Source of the DNA: Lachnospiraceae bacterium
Lineage (GTDB): Bacteria; Bacillota; Clostridia; Lachnospirales; Lachnospiraceae
Length of the DNA: 28,211 nt
Assembly: GCA_009787745.1 (NCBI GenBank)
Contig: WQST01000008.1
Location: 1 to 28,211, forward strand
Direction: 5' to 3'
This document shows, one piece after another, positions 16,389 through 24,453 of the stretch; position 1 is the first letter of the stretch, and every line of letters starts with the position of its first letter. The notes below the pieces were generated by a model. The model worked only from the letters and a program-made list of their open reading frames with translations, was not told where the DNA came from and ran no database searches. A program made the position numbers and the translations under genes.

Positions 16389-17612
16389 TTATTGCAGTAA
16401 TTGCAAAACATTGGAAGGCCTTTCATTGGCTTGGGCAAGCATGGAAGTACTGGCTTGAACCAAAATCTGCAAAGTGGTATATTTCGTCATTTCTTCCGCC
16501 ATATCGACGTCCATAATTCGGGAATAGGCGGCGGTCATATTTTCTGTCGTGATATCAAGATTACTAATGGTATGCTCAAGGCGGTTTTGGTACGCGCCCA
16601 TAAGACTTCTGGCACTAGAGATATAGTTAACGGCTTTTCCCATTTTGCTAAGGCCATCCAGAGCGCCGTCAAAGGTGGATAAATCAATATTACTGATACC
16701 CATGTTTTCTAAGGAGAGTTTATTAATACGAATCGGCAACTGCTGACCTTCATTAGCACCGATTTGCATATCCATGGCACCGAAGCCGACGACATCAATT
16801 AAAATCGGAGTCGCCGCCACGGCATAAGTATATGGTAAGGGGGTACCGGGAGCAACAGGGGGGACCGCGTCAGGGTCGCCGGGAGCCGGAAGCGTAAAAG
16901 CTGTTTCGGTTCTTCTAAGTTCCAACTTAATCTCAAAACCTCTAAGCCCTGTAATAGTAATTACATTACCGTCGGCGGCAGAAATTCTGGCATTGGGAAT
17001 TACCGTCGGCGGAGTTCCGTTTAAAGTTATTCCGCCGAAACTAGCCGTACCGCCGATACCATCCTCTAACACAATATTACCGTTATGATCGTAAAAAATC
17101 TCTAAATCATCAATTTCGTAAATACCCGTCGGGACATAATCACTATAACTGGTCACTTTCACCTCGACATTGTCAGTATATCCGCGCAAGTCAAATGACC
17201 CGTCAAGAATCTTTTGCCCATTAAATTCCGTTGTCTGAGCAATACGGGTAATTTCTTTTTTAAGGACAGCGACTTCGTCCTGAATCATCTGCCTATCGTC
17301 ATTCGTAATTGTTTCATTACTGGCTTTAACGGCTAATTCATTGATACGCTGCATTATATCGTGGACTTCGGCTAAAGCACCGTCGGCGATGGCAATTACC
17401 GAGATAGCATCACCGGCGTTTTGTGTAGCGACAGAAATACCTTCAAGTTGAGCGCCCATCCGGCGCGCCATTGCTAAACCGGAAGGATTATCTTTTCCGC
17501 CGGTTATTTTTAAGCCGGACGAAAGACGCTTTAATGAATCTGAGAGTTTAAGATCATTACGGAATAAGGAATTGTTCGCAAGGACAGCGGAAGCATTGTA
17601 AGCAATTTTCAT
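16389..17612 (-). CDS. fliC: flagellin
   Basis: Protein of 407 residues, the filament subunit. The N-terminal D0/D1 helices (1-145; LKRLSSGLKITGGKDNPSGLAMA near 27-50) and C-terminal D1/D0 helices (310-407; NYISSARSLMGAYQNRLEHTISNL near 329-352) are intact. The D1 loop MQRINELAV (87-95) resembles the site seen by the receptor TLR5. The middle (146-300) is variable and includes a proline-rich stretch (241-260, LPAPGDPDAVPPVAPGTPLP), whose DNA is strikingly G-rich on the plus strand. An AAAGGAAA ribosome site lies 8 bases upstream. It is placed 36 bp after the DUF6240 gene and before fliS. It is exported without a signal peptide through the flagellar channel. Confidence 0.97.
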   Translation of the reverse strand: MKIAYNASAVLANNSLFRNDLKLSDSLKRLSSGLKITGGKDNPSGLAMARRMGAQLEGISVATQNAGDAISVIAIADGALAEVHDIMQRINELAVKASNETITNDDRQMIQDEVAVLKKEITRIAQTTEFNGQKILDGSFDLRGYTDNVEVKVTSYSDYVPTGIYEIDDLEIFYDHNGNIVLEDGIGGTASFGGITLNGTPPTVIPNARISAADGNVITITGLRGFEIKLELRRTETAFTLPAPGDPDAVPPVAPGTPLPYTYAVAATPILIDVVGFGAMDMQIGANEGQQLPIRINKLSLENMGISNIDLSTFDGALDGLSKMGKAVNYISSARSLMGAYQNRLEHTISNLDITTENMTAAYSRIMDVDMAEEMTKYTTLQILVQASTSMLAQANERPSNVLQLLQ

Positions 17613-17648
17613 AGTAGATTTCCTTTCATGTCTGAGATGCCGCCCGCT

Positions 17649-20600
17649 TTATCTTCCTTCTCTCTTAATGAAAGTGATAAAAGCTTTAGCGATCAAGTAC
17701 AGCTCTTTGTTCGAGACTTTCTCAGCATCCATGCTTAAGTCCTTATCTTCCATGATTATTTTATTTTCATTATTATCAGTACGATTGTAAATGTTCATTT
17801 CCGTTATATCATTTTTGATAAAATGGATATTGCCTATTTCATTTACGGAACTTATCTTTCTTAAGTTCGCATAAAGTGTATCGGCTTCATCGTTAAGTTT
17901 CTTTAGTCCATAAGGATTATTTACTGCAATATGACCATGAATATTTCCGCCGTTTAAGTCAAACTCCGCTGTAACAGCACCGAAAGCCGCCGATGTGACC
18001 GCGCAAGAAACTTTTCCCATGGATTCCTTATTATGGCGAAGCGTCAGGTTGACCGCCGTTATTTCGCCGTCGATTTCAACCGGAATGTCATACCGCTCTT
18101 CACGATAAGTATTTCCGTCCGCCGTTTTAATGTGAACATTTTTCATTGCCGCTTGAAGATTCATCTGACGGCACATTATACTTAATTCCTTGATATCTAA
18201 GGTACCCGCTTGCTCGGAATTAGCTGTTTTTTGAAAAATATCGGTCATGACTTCCCTGAGATGGTCATAAGCTAAAGACGCATTCTCTTCATCCGTAAAT
18301 TTATCCGTCAAGCTTTCTTTCGCGTCGGCAAGAATTGTTTCCAAGTCTGATTCCTTCGCCAGTTCATCCGCTTTTTTATGTAAATTACTCGGCTTTTTGA
18401 TTAGTCCTGCCGCCGCGATAAGATTATTTACCGTAATCGGCTGATTGCTGTCTAAAAGCGCCTTGATTATATCATTTTCAACATTTTTAATTGTTTGGAT
18501 GTCTTTAAGCTGTTCACTGATAAGGGCGTCGTTTTCTTCGGAAAGTTGAAGCTTCTCGATGATATCATTAAGGTTTTGGCGTAAATCATTTTTATCATCA
18601 TTTTTTTCAAGAGCCTGCTGTAGTTTCGCAAGGTTTTCTTCCGGCGTATCTGCTGACTTGACCGCATTTACGCCACTAAACTTATCGTCAACAGTGTATT
18701 CCATACCATGGCGCCGATTACTTCTCAAAGCTGTCAGCAAATTACCCAAGGAAAAATCCATTTCAGCATTTAATAATGAGCCGATGGCGGCACTCTCACC
18801 TTTTTCGATTTGGCGTAAAAGCCGGTAAACACCGATATAAACGCTTCTTTCTGTCTCGTTTATAGTCCCCTTGCGATCTAATCTTGCTAAAAATTGGCTG
18901 TAATTCATAAGAGCGTCGGCGACGGTTTCATTTTTACCGTTTAAAACATCGCTAAGCTCATCAAGGCTCATCGTCAAAGGATTGATGCCTTCACGTATTA
19001 ATTCAAGGACGGTACCGGGTTGCATTTTCGTTATAATATCCTGCATTTGGATATCTTTTTCTTTGACTTTATCGATATTCTCATGATTTATTTCCATATT
19101 GTTATAGCCAAGGATACGAACCGCACGGCGATTAAAATCCGTTAATTCCAAATCGGATTCCGTTAGGATTGCATCGACATTACGGAAAGCTTTACGGATG
19201 GAATCACCCATGTCACGGCGCGGTGCGGTCATAAGCTGTTCATATGATTCATTGGCTTTTTCGTATGCTGACTTAAGAGCCATCCCACCGGTGTGGGTAT
19301 CCGCTAAATTATCAAGCTTATCCGCTACGGTCAGATTGGTCATGCGCCCAACTAAGTCGGCGGGCATAACAGCGATTTCGCTTACTTTCGTGACCGTTTC
19401 CTGATAAAGAGAATAGCGGCTTGAAATGACCGCTTCGTTCTTTTCAAAAGCTGTCCCGACCAAATCGCCTTTAATTGCTTTTTCTGCTTCTTTTAACTCT
19501 GATACGAGTTTTTCGAGCGGTGCTGTTTCGATATTTATGCCGCTGCGAATTAAGCGGAGATTCGCTTCCGCTGTCATGATTAGACTAGTTTCATAAAGAA
19601 GCCGCCGGGCGGCAAGTATCTTTTCGGTTGGCGGCTGGTTGGTTACTTCTAACCGCTCCATTGACTGACTCGGTCGGTTAATGTATTGTTCCTGTTCTTT
19701 TTGCGCGGCGAACAGATTTTTAAGGTTTAATATTTTCTCACTTAATACTACTTTTTCTGCGGCTTCGGGCTTTACTTCTTTAAGATCTTCTGCATACTGA
19801 ACCGCTTTTACTAAATCACTGCGTAGATCAAGCAAATTCGCCGTGAGCGGATTTTTCCCATTGGCAATGGCAGCTGTAATCGCTTCGGCAATTAATTCTT
19901 TATCCTGCGGTAATTTAAGTTCCTGAATATGTTTAAGCGCGGTAAAATTACCGGAAGTCAGCGGAATACCTTTTTCAATCAGCCAACGGCCTGAATTTAG
20001 ATTTTCCTGATTTATTTCATAACCTGCTTCGTGAATTACTTTTTCGATTTGCGGGTCTAGTTTTTGCCAATCAAAGCTGTCCGCTTTCTTGGCAAAATAA
20101 GCCGAATCCTGAGCAAAATAACCGTGTCCCTGCTTTTCGGCATTATTTCCGCCTGAGTATTTAGCCAGATAAAGATTTTCGATTGTGGGCGGCAAATTAT
20201 TTTCGACCATATATTTAACCGCACCATCGGAAAGCTCCGTAATTTCACGCGCTTTATCCCACGCTTTGCAGGCGGCATTAATATTTTCATCCGTGAGGGG
20301 AAGATCTTTTTCGGTGAATTGATTGCAAAGTTTCCCTGCTAAGACTTTATCACCGACGACTTCTTCAAACTTTTCCGCATCGACATTATCGGTAAAACCT
20401 CTAACTTCGGTTCCGCCTTTTACCAGCGCCGCTTTAATATGGTCAAGGATGGTAACGACTGTCCCGACTTCGGTATTGCCGGGATGCGTTCCGTCTTTCA
20501 TTAACTTCGCGAAATCTTCTTTGGACATCGTATTAGACATCACCGCCATGTAATTACGGCGCGCAACGACGTCTTTTGAACCCGCTTCCAGCATGACATC

Positions 20601-20777
20601 TTCGAGGGTTTTGCCGTGTTCGGCATATGCGTTAGTGTTGCCGGCATTGCCCGGATTAAACTTGGCGGCAGGATATGCCGTGATATCCTTATCAATATTA
20701 TTCGCGGCACTTTTCATGTTAATCGCGGTGCCATTTATTGGAGTGTTATTTTCATGCTTGTCGATTATAATTTTCAT
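17649..20777 (-). CDS. DUF6240-type large flagellar-locus protein with FliK-like C-terminal region
   Basis: Protein of 1042 residues, no signal peptide or membrane segment, mostly charged helices. A degenerate motif of the form G-I-P-L-T-x-x-N-L recurs about eleven times (for example DLPLTDENI, NLPPTIENL, GIPLTSGNF, NQPITVNNL), implying a repeat protein. The C-terminal ~130 residues (IPVEIDGEITAVNLTLRHNKESMGKVSCAV ... AEFDLNGGNIHGHIAVNN in part) resemble the hook-length control domain of FliK. In Lachnospiraceae, DUF6240 proteins lie beside flagellar genes; this one is 36 bp upstream of flagellin. The start lacks a clear ribosome site. A role in hook or filament length or export is inferred, not shown. 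Confidence 0.68.
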   Translation of the reverse strand: MKIIIDKHENNTPINGTAINMKSAANNIDKDITAYPAAKFNPGNAGNTNAYAEHGKTLEDVMLEAGSKDVVARRNYMAVMSNTMSKEDFAKLMKDGTHPGNTEVGTVVTILDHIKAALVKGGTEVRGFTDNVDAEKFEEVVGDKVLAGKLCNQFTEKDLPLTDENINAACKAWDKAREITELSDGAVKYMVENNLPPTIENLYLAKYSGGNNAEKQGHGYFAQDSAYFAKKADSFDWQKLDPQIEKVIHEAGYEINQENLNSGRWLIEKGIPLTSGNFTALKHIQELKLPQDKELIAEAITAAIANGKNPLTANLLDLRSDLVKAVQYAEDLKEVKPEAAEKVVLSEKILNLKNLFAAQKEQEQYINRPSQSMERLEVTNQPPTEKILAARRLLYETSLIMTAEANLRLIRSGINIETAPLEKLVSELKEAEKAIKGDLVGTAFEKNEAVISSRYSLYQETVTKVSEIAVMPADLVGRMTNLTVADKLDNLADTHTGGMALKSAYEKANESYEQLMTAPRRDMGDSIRKAFRNVDAILTESDLELTDFNRRAVRILGYNNMEINHENIDKVKEKDIQMQDIITKMQPGTVLELIREGINPLTMSLDELSDVLNGKNETVADALMNYSQFLARLDRKGTINETERSVYIGVYRLLRQIEKGESAAIGSLLNAEMDFSLGNLLTALRSNRRHGMEYTVDDKFSGVNAVKSADTPEENLAKLQQALEKNDDKNDLRQNLNDIIEKLQLSEENDALISEQLKDIQTIKNVENDIIKALLDSNQPITVNNLIAAAGLIKKPSNLHKKADELAKESDLETILADAKESLTDKFTDEENASLAYDHLREVMTDIFQKTANSEQAGTLDIKELSIMCRQMNLQAAMKNVHIKTADGNTYREERYDIPVEIDGEITAVNLTLRHNKESMGKVSCAVTSAAFGAVTAEFDLNGGNIHGHIAVNNPYGLKKLNDEADTLYANLRKISSVNEIGNIHFIKNDITEMNIYNRTDNNENKIIMEDKDLSMDAEKVSNKELYLIAKAFITFIKREGR

Positions 20778-20824
20778 AATCTGTATTTCGGTCTTTATTT
20801 GCTTTTTCTTAACGGTAATATTAT

Positions 20825-21796
20825 TTACAATTTATTATCCTTCTTATCCGTAACCGCTTTATTTGTTTCAATATCACTTAAAAAATCAACAATATTTTTA
20901 TGTTCAAGTCTCATAATATTTTCACATATATCGACAAATTCAACATATTTATATGCTCTTCCTGCAATATACAAATTCCTTTCAATGAACAGTTTATCTC
21001 TTAAATCATGGTATTGCAGCAATTTTTCTTTAAATTTACCAAATACATTAATACCGCTTGTTATTGTTAATGACGCTCCGTATATTGCGCCTACTATACT
21101 TGAATTATTTGAGTCCGAAATCATTAATGATACAGGAATTAAAGCTGAATATATAATTTGCATTATCGATAGACAATTAAACATCATGGAGGATATTATC
21201 ATTTTTTCATTATAATATCTTATCGCGGGGTCAACTCTGTTTTGGATGTAGCTTTTAATACTTACTTCATCGTTATTCAAATATTTATTATTGACAGATT
21301 TAATAATTATAACTAAACTATCAAGATAATCAGGGGCAGCACCGTTTTTTTCAATTTTTTTGATACAGCGGATTGCGTGTTCAATTCTTATTAAAAAACG
21401 AAAAATGTAATCTATGACGATAACATCTTTTTCACCGTCTAATTCTCCGCTTTCTTTTACTTGCCGTGCTTCATTAACAATTCCGCATATGCTCTCTAAG
21501 TAGTACTTAATTCTTGAAATATCATCTTCTCTGGTATTCTCAATTTCCTTAATAATTCCGTTTACCACATTTTCTATATCAAGAATAGTATTCCATAACT
21601 GATCGCATTCATTATGACTATCGTCTTTTTCTTCTTTTACATCCTCATTACCTTTGACGTAATCATTTGCAAAATCAATTATGCGTCTTATCCTTTTCTT
21701 TTTCTGCATGTACAAAATAAATGAAACGCCGAACAAAACTAACGGTATTCCCAGTAACAAAACAATAAAAAGAATATCATAGTTAACACCTGCCAT
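20825..21796 (-). CDS. membrane protein with C-terminal SLATT/DUF4231-like domain
   Basis: Protein of 323 residues. It has one N-terminal membrane segment (8-30), a charged helical region (31-180) and a C-terminal domain (182-310). That domain has two closely spaced membrane helices (201-226 and 233-253) followed by LLQYHDLRDKLFIERNLYIAGRAYKY in two parts, which resembles the conserved tail of SLATT/DUF4231 domains. SLATT proteins are predicted pore-forming effectors in bacterial conflict systems, usually paired with a nucleotide-signal sensor; no partner is evident here. I chose the ATG at 21796, as AGGAGG lies 7 bases upstream. It has its own promoter. Very A/T-rich. The domain call is by pattern, so moderate. 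Confidence 0.6.
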   Translation of the reverse strand: MAGVNYDILFIVLLLGIPLVLFGVSFILYMQKKKRIRRIIDFANDYVKGNEDVKEEKDDSHNECDQLWNTILDIENVVNGIIKEIENTREDDISRIKYYLESICGIVNEARQVKESGELDGEKDVIVIDYIFRFLIRIEHAIRCIKKIEKNGAAPDYLDSLVIIIKSVNNKYLNNDEVSIKSYIQNRVDPAIRYYNEKMIISSMMFNCLSIMQIIYSALIPVSLMISDSNNSSIVGAIYGASLTITSGINVFGKFKEKLLQYHDLRDKLFIERNLYIAGRAYKYVEFVDICENIMRLEHKNIVDFLSDIETNKAVTDKKDNKL

Positions 21797-21829
21797 AAAA
21801 TTTCCTCCTAACAAATAAAATCTTTTTTC

Positions 21830-21858
21830 ATTATATCAACCCTTTCACTAAATTACAA
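21830..21858 (-). promoter_or_regulatory. promoter of the SLATT-like gene
   Basis: On the minus strand TTGTAA (21858-21853), a 17-base spacer and TATAAT (21835-21830). The start would be near 21823, 27 bases before the ATG at 21796. It sits directly after the terminator of the alpha-xylosidase gene. Confidence 0.7.
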
Positions 21859-21861
21859 GAC

Positions 21862-21894
21862 AAAAAATGGCAAGATTTTCACTCCTGCCATTTT
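21862..21894 (-). terminator. intrinsic terminator of the alpha-xylosidase gene
   Basis: On the minus strand AAAATGGCA (21894-21886) pairs with TGCCATTTT (21872-21864) and is followed by a T run to 21862. A second small hairpin (21901-21907 with 21917-21923) overlaps the stop codon. The stem has an A run before it, so it might work in both directions. Confidence 0.85.
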
Positions 21895-21921
21895 AGGTTA
21901 AATGCCATTCAAACGTTGGCA

Positions 21922-24297
21922 TTAAATAACTACCGTAAACTCCGCATTACCATGCAAAGCGAAAACCGTATCATTCCCGTCCGCTTTAAAATCTACCGAT
22001 GCACCGGAAGCGATTAAGTTGACCAATCTAACGGTATATTCTCCCTCAGATGTTACGCTGACCTTAATCTGCCCGCTATTCCTAGATGCTCTAATTTTCA
22101 TTTTAACCGAAACATCGGCTTCTTTTTCAAATACAACCGCATCAGCATCAGCGCCGTCCTTTAACGCATAAATACGAATTTCCGCCTTCGCGGCAAAGCC
22201 ATAATCCGCACAATCATCCGTTTGCCCTAAAACCACCACCGAATTTTCCCTAACCAGCAAAGGCAAACTCAAATAATCATGTTTTTCCCGATAATACTTT
22301 CCGCCTTCTTTAACCCCGCCATTAAGTAAACTCGTCCAAGTCCCTTCAGGCAAATAATACTCGGCGATACTATTTTCATTAAAAATCGGAGCCACCAAAA
22401 GACTGTCGCCAAGCATATACTGCTTATCCAAATAATCACAAATACGATCATGCGTAAATTCCATAACCATACTGCGCATCATCGGCACACCCGTTTCAGC
22501 CGTCATCACCGCATTCGCGAAAAGATACGGCATCATGCGATTCTTAAGCCTAGTAAAGAAACGAACCACATCAACCGCTTCATCATCATAAGCCCATGGA
22601 ATCCGGTAAGATGTCGAACCATGCAAACGGCTATGCGTAGATAAAAGCCCGAAAGCACACCAACGCTTATACACATCCGCTGTCGAAGTATGCTCGAAAC
22701 CGCCGATATCATGGCTCCAGAAACCAAATCCCGACATCGTTAAAGACAAACCGCCGCGCAGGCTCTGTTCCATCGACTCATAATCCGACCAGCAATCACC
22801 GCCCCAATGCACAGGGAATTTCTGCCCGCCCGCCGTCGCCGAGCGGGCAAATAAAACCGCCTCACCGATACCGCGCTTTTTCTCCAATAATTCAAAAACA
22901 CATTCATTATATAATTGAGTATAATAATTATGCATCTTATGAGGGTCGGAACCATTGAAATAACAAATGCCCTCTGTCGGAATCCTTTCGCCGAAATCAG
23001 TTTTGAAACAATCAACACCCATATCCATAAGAGCCGCCAGTTTTTCCTGATACCAAACACATGCTTCGGGATTCGTGAAATCGACAAGTGCCATCGAAGG
23101 CTGCCACATATCCCACTGCCACACATCACCGTTCAGTCTGTTAACAAAATAACCATTAGCCATCCCTTCATCAAAGAGACATGATTCCTGCGCAATATAA
23201 GGATTAATCCAAACACAAATATTCAAGTTAAGCGCCTTAATCCGACTTAGCATCCCTTTCGGGTCAGGGAAAACTCGATTGTCCCAAACGAAATCCGACC
23301 AATGAAATTCCTTCATCCAGAAGCAATCAAAATGAAAAGTCCGCAGCGGAATCCCCCGCTCGATCATTCCGTTAATAAAACTCATAACTGTCTCTTCGTC
23401 ATAATTCGTCGTAAATGAAGTCGAAAGCCACAACCCAAAAGTCCATGGCGCCGGAAGCGAAGGTTTCCCCGTCAGGTCAGTATAACGTGTCAAAACATCT
23501 TTCATCGTCGGTCCATTTATCAAATAATAATCAAGATACCCGCCGGGAACCGAAAATTCGACGCGGGTGGTCATCTCCGACGCCATCTCAAAAGAAACCT
23601 TCTCAGGATGGTTAACGAAAACGCCATACCCCTTGTTCGTCAGGTAAAAGGGAATATTTTTGTAAGCCTGCTCGGTACATGTACCGCCGTCCTCATTCCA
23701 TATATCAATACTTTGCCCATTTTTTACATAAGCTGTAAAACGCTCGCCCGTACCATAAATCAATTCACCGACAGATAACGAAAGCATCTGACGCATATAA
23801 GTCTCATTATAGTCGCCCTTATCATAGTAAAAACCTTTCCAATTGGTTTTCATTAAACCAAGGTCACGTCCGCTACTCTTGGTAATGATTTCATATTCGG
23901 CTTCTTCATTGACTGTAGTGGTCAATTTTCTTTTGTACACCATCCCCCAAGACTTTTTCGCAATTTCCAAACTAAGCGACCCACTGCTAACAGTTATCAC
24001 TTCCTCACTGTCGCTAACCTCTAAAGGAAGCTCCCCTGTCAGTTCTAACTCAAACTCAGGCCCCTTTGGAAAAGCTCCTTTATGATGATAAGTCCGGACA
24101 CGAAGAATTTCCGGTGCCGGAGAAGTGATTTCCAGAGTCAAATTAATACCGCCAAGTGTATCACCGCGATGTTTAATATCCTGCGTAGGAGTCATAATCG
24201 TTACCTTATTATCCGTAACTGTGGTAAAATACGCTTCTTTCGGGGCAAAACAAGCACAACCTTCAATTTGCAGCCAACAACCATTACTGAATTTCAT
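21922..24297 (-). CDS. yicI: GH31 alpha-xylosidase (YicI type)
   Basis: Protein of 791 residues, full length for the YicI subgroup. It should release alpha-1,6-linked xylose from xyloglucan oligosaccharides such as isoprimeverose, in the cytoplasm (no signal peptide). The nucleophile Asp434 is in KTDFGERIP and the acid/base Asp501 in HWGGDCWSDY, spaced as in YicI. FGLWLSTSFTTNYDEETV (287-304) and FHFDCFWMKEF (321-331) are typical. An N-terminal beta domain and C-terminal beta sandwich flank the barrel. A GGGAGA ribosome site precedes the ATG. It is divergent from a sensor kinase and ends in a terminator, so it is transcribed alone. GH31 members vary in substrate, so alpha-glucosidase activity is possible. 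Confidence 0.93.
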   Translation of the reverse strand: MKFSNGCWLQIEGCACFAPKEAYFTTVTDNKVTIMTPTQDIKHRGDTLGGINLTLEITSPAPEILRVRTYHHKGAFPKGPEFELELTGELPLEVSDSEEVITVSSGSLSLEIAKKSWGMVYKRKLTTTVNEEAEYEIITKSSGRDLGLMKTNWKGFYYDKGDYNETYMRQMLSLSVGELIYGTGERFTAYVKNGQSIDIWNEDGGTCTEQAYKNIPFYLTNKGYGVFVNHPEKVSFEMASEMTTRVEFSVPGGYLDYYLINGPTMKDVLTRYTDLTGKPSLPAPWTFGLWLSTSFTTNYDEETVMSFINGMIERGIPLRTFHFDCFWMKEFHWSDFVWDNRVFPDPKGMLSRIKALNLNICVWINPYIAQESCLFDEGMANGYFVNRLNGDVWQWDMWQPSMALVDFTNPEACVWYQEKLAALMDMGVDCFKTDFGERIPTEGICYFNGSDPHKMHNYYTQLYNECVFELLEKKRGIGEAVLFARSATAGGQKFPVHWGGDCWSDYESMEQSLRGGLSLTMSGFGFWSHDIGGFEHTSTADVYKRWCAFGLLSTHSRLHGSTSYRIPWAYDDEAVDVVRFFTRLKNRMMPYLFANAVMTAETGVPMMRSMVMEFTHDRICDYLDKQYMLGDSLLVAPIFNENSIAEYYLPEGTWTSLLNGGVKEGGKYYREKHDYLSLPLLVRENSVVVLGQTDDCADYGFAAKAEIRIYALKDGADADAVVFEKEADVSVKMKIRASRNSGQIKVSVTSEGEYTVRLVNLIASGASVDFKADGNDTVFALHGNAEFTVVI

Positions 24298-24375
24298 AAA
24301 TTATCTCCCTCTTCCTAATATAAATAGTGTCCACTAGAAAAACTATATCCAATTATTCACCTGAACACAACCGTC

Positions 24376-24404
24376 AAAATTTCATGTCAAAAGCATGAAA
24401 TTTT
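24376..24404. promoter_or_regulatory. intergenic palindrome between alpha-xylosidase and sensor kinase genes
   Basis: AAAATTTCATG (24376-24386) and its exact complement CATGAAATTTT (24394-24404) are separated by 7 bases. An outer ACAAC/GTTGT pair (24367-24371 and 24406-24410) extends it. It lies in the middle of the 156-bp divergent control region, with no T run directly after it, so an operator for a dimeric regulator is more likely than a terminator. Confidence 0.5.
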
Positions 24405-24453
24405 AGTTGTTAATGTACTTTATTTTTCCCTGCCAAAGCGATATACTAAAAAC

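Noticed and set aside
23415..24337. Plus-strand frames opposite the alpha-xylosidase gene
   Set aside because: They are shadows in a well-supported GH31 gene with intact catalytic residues.
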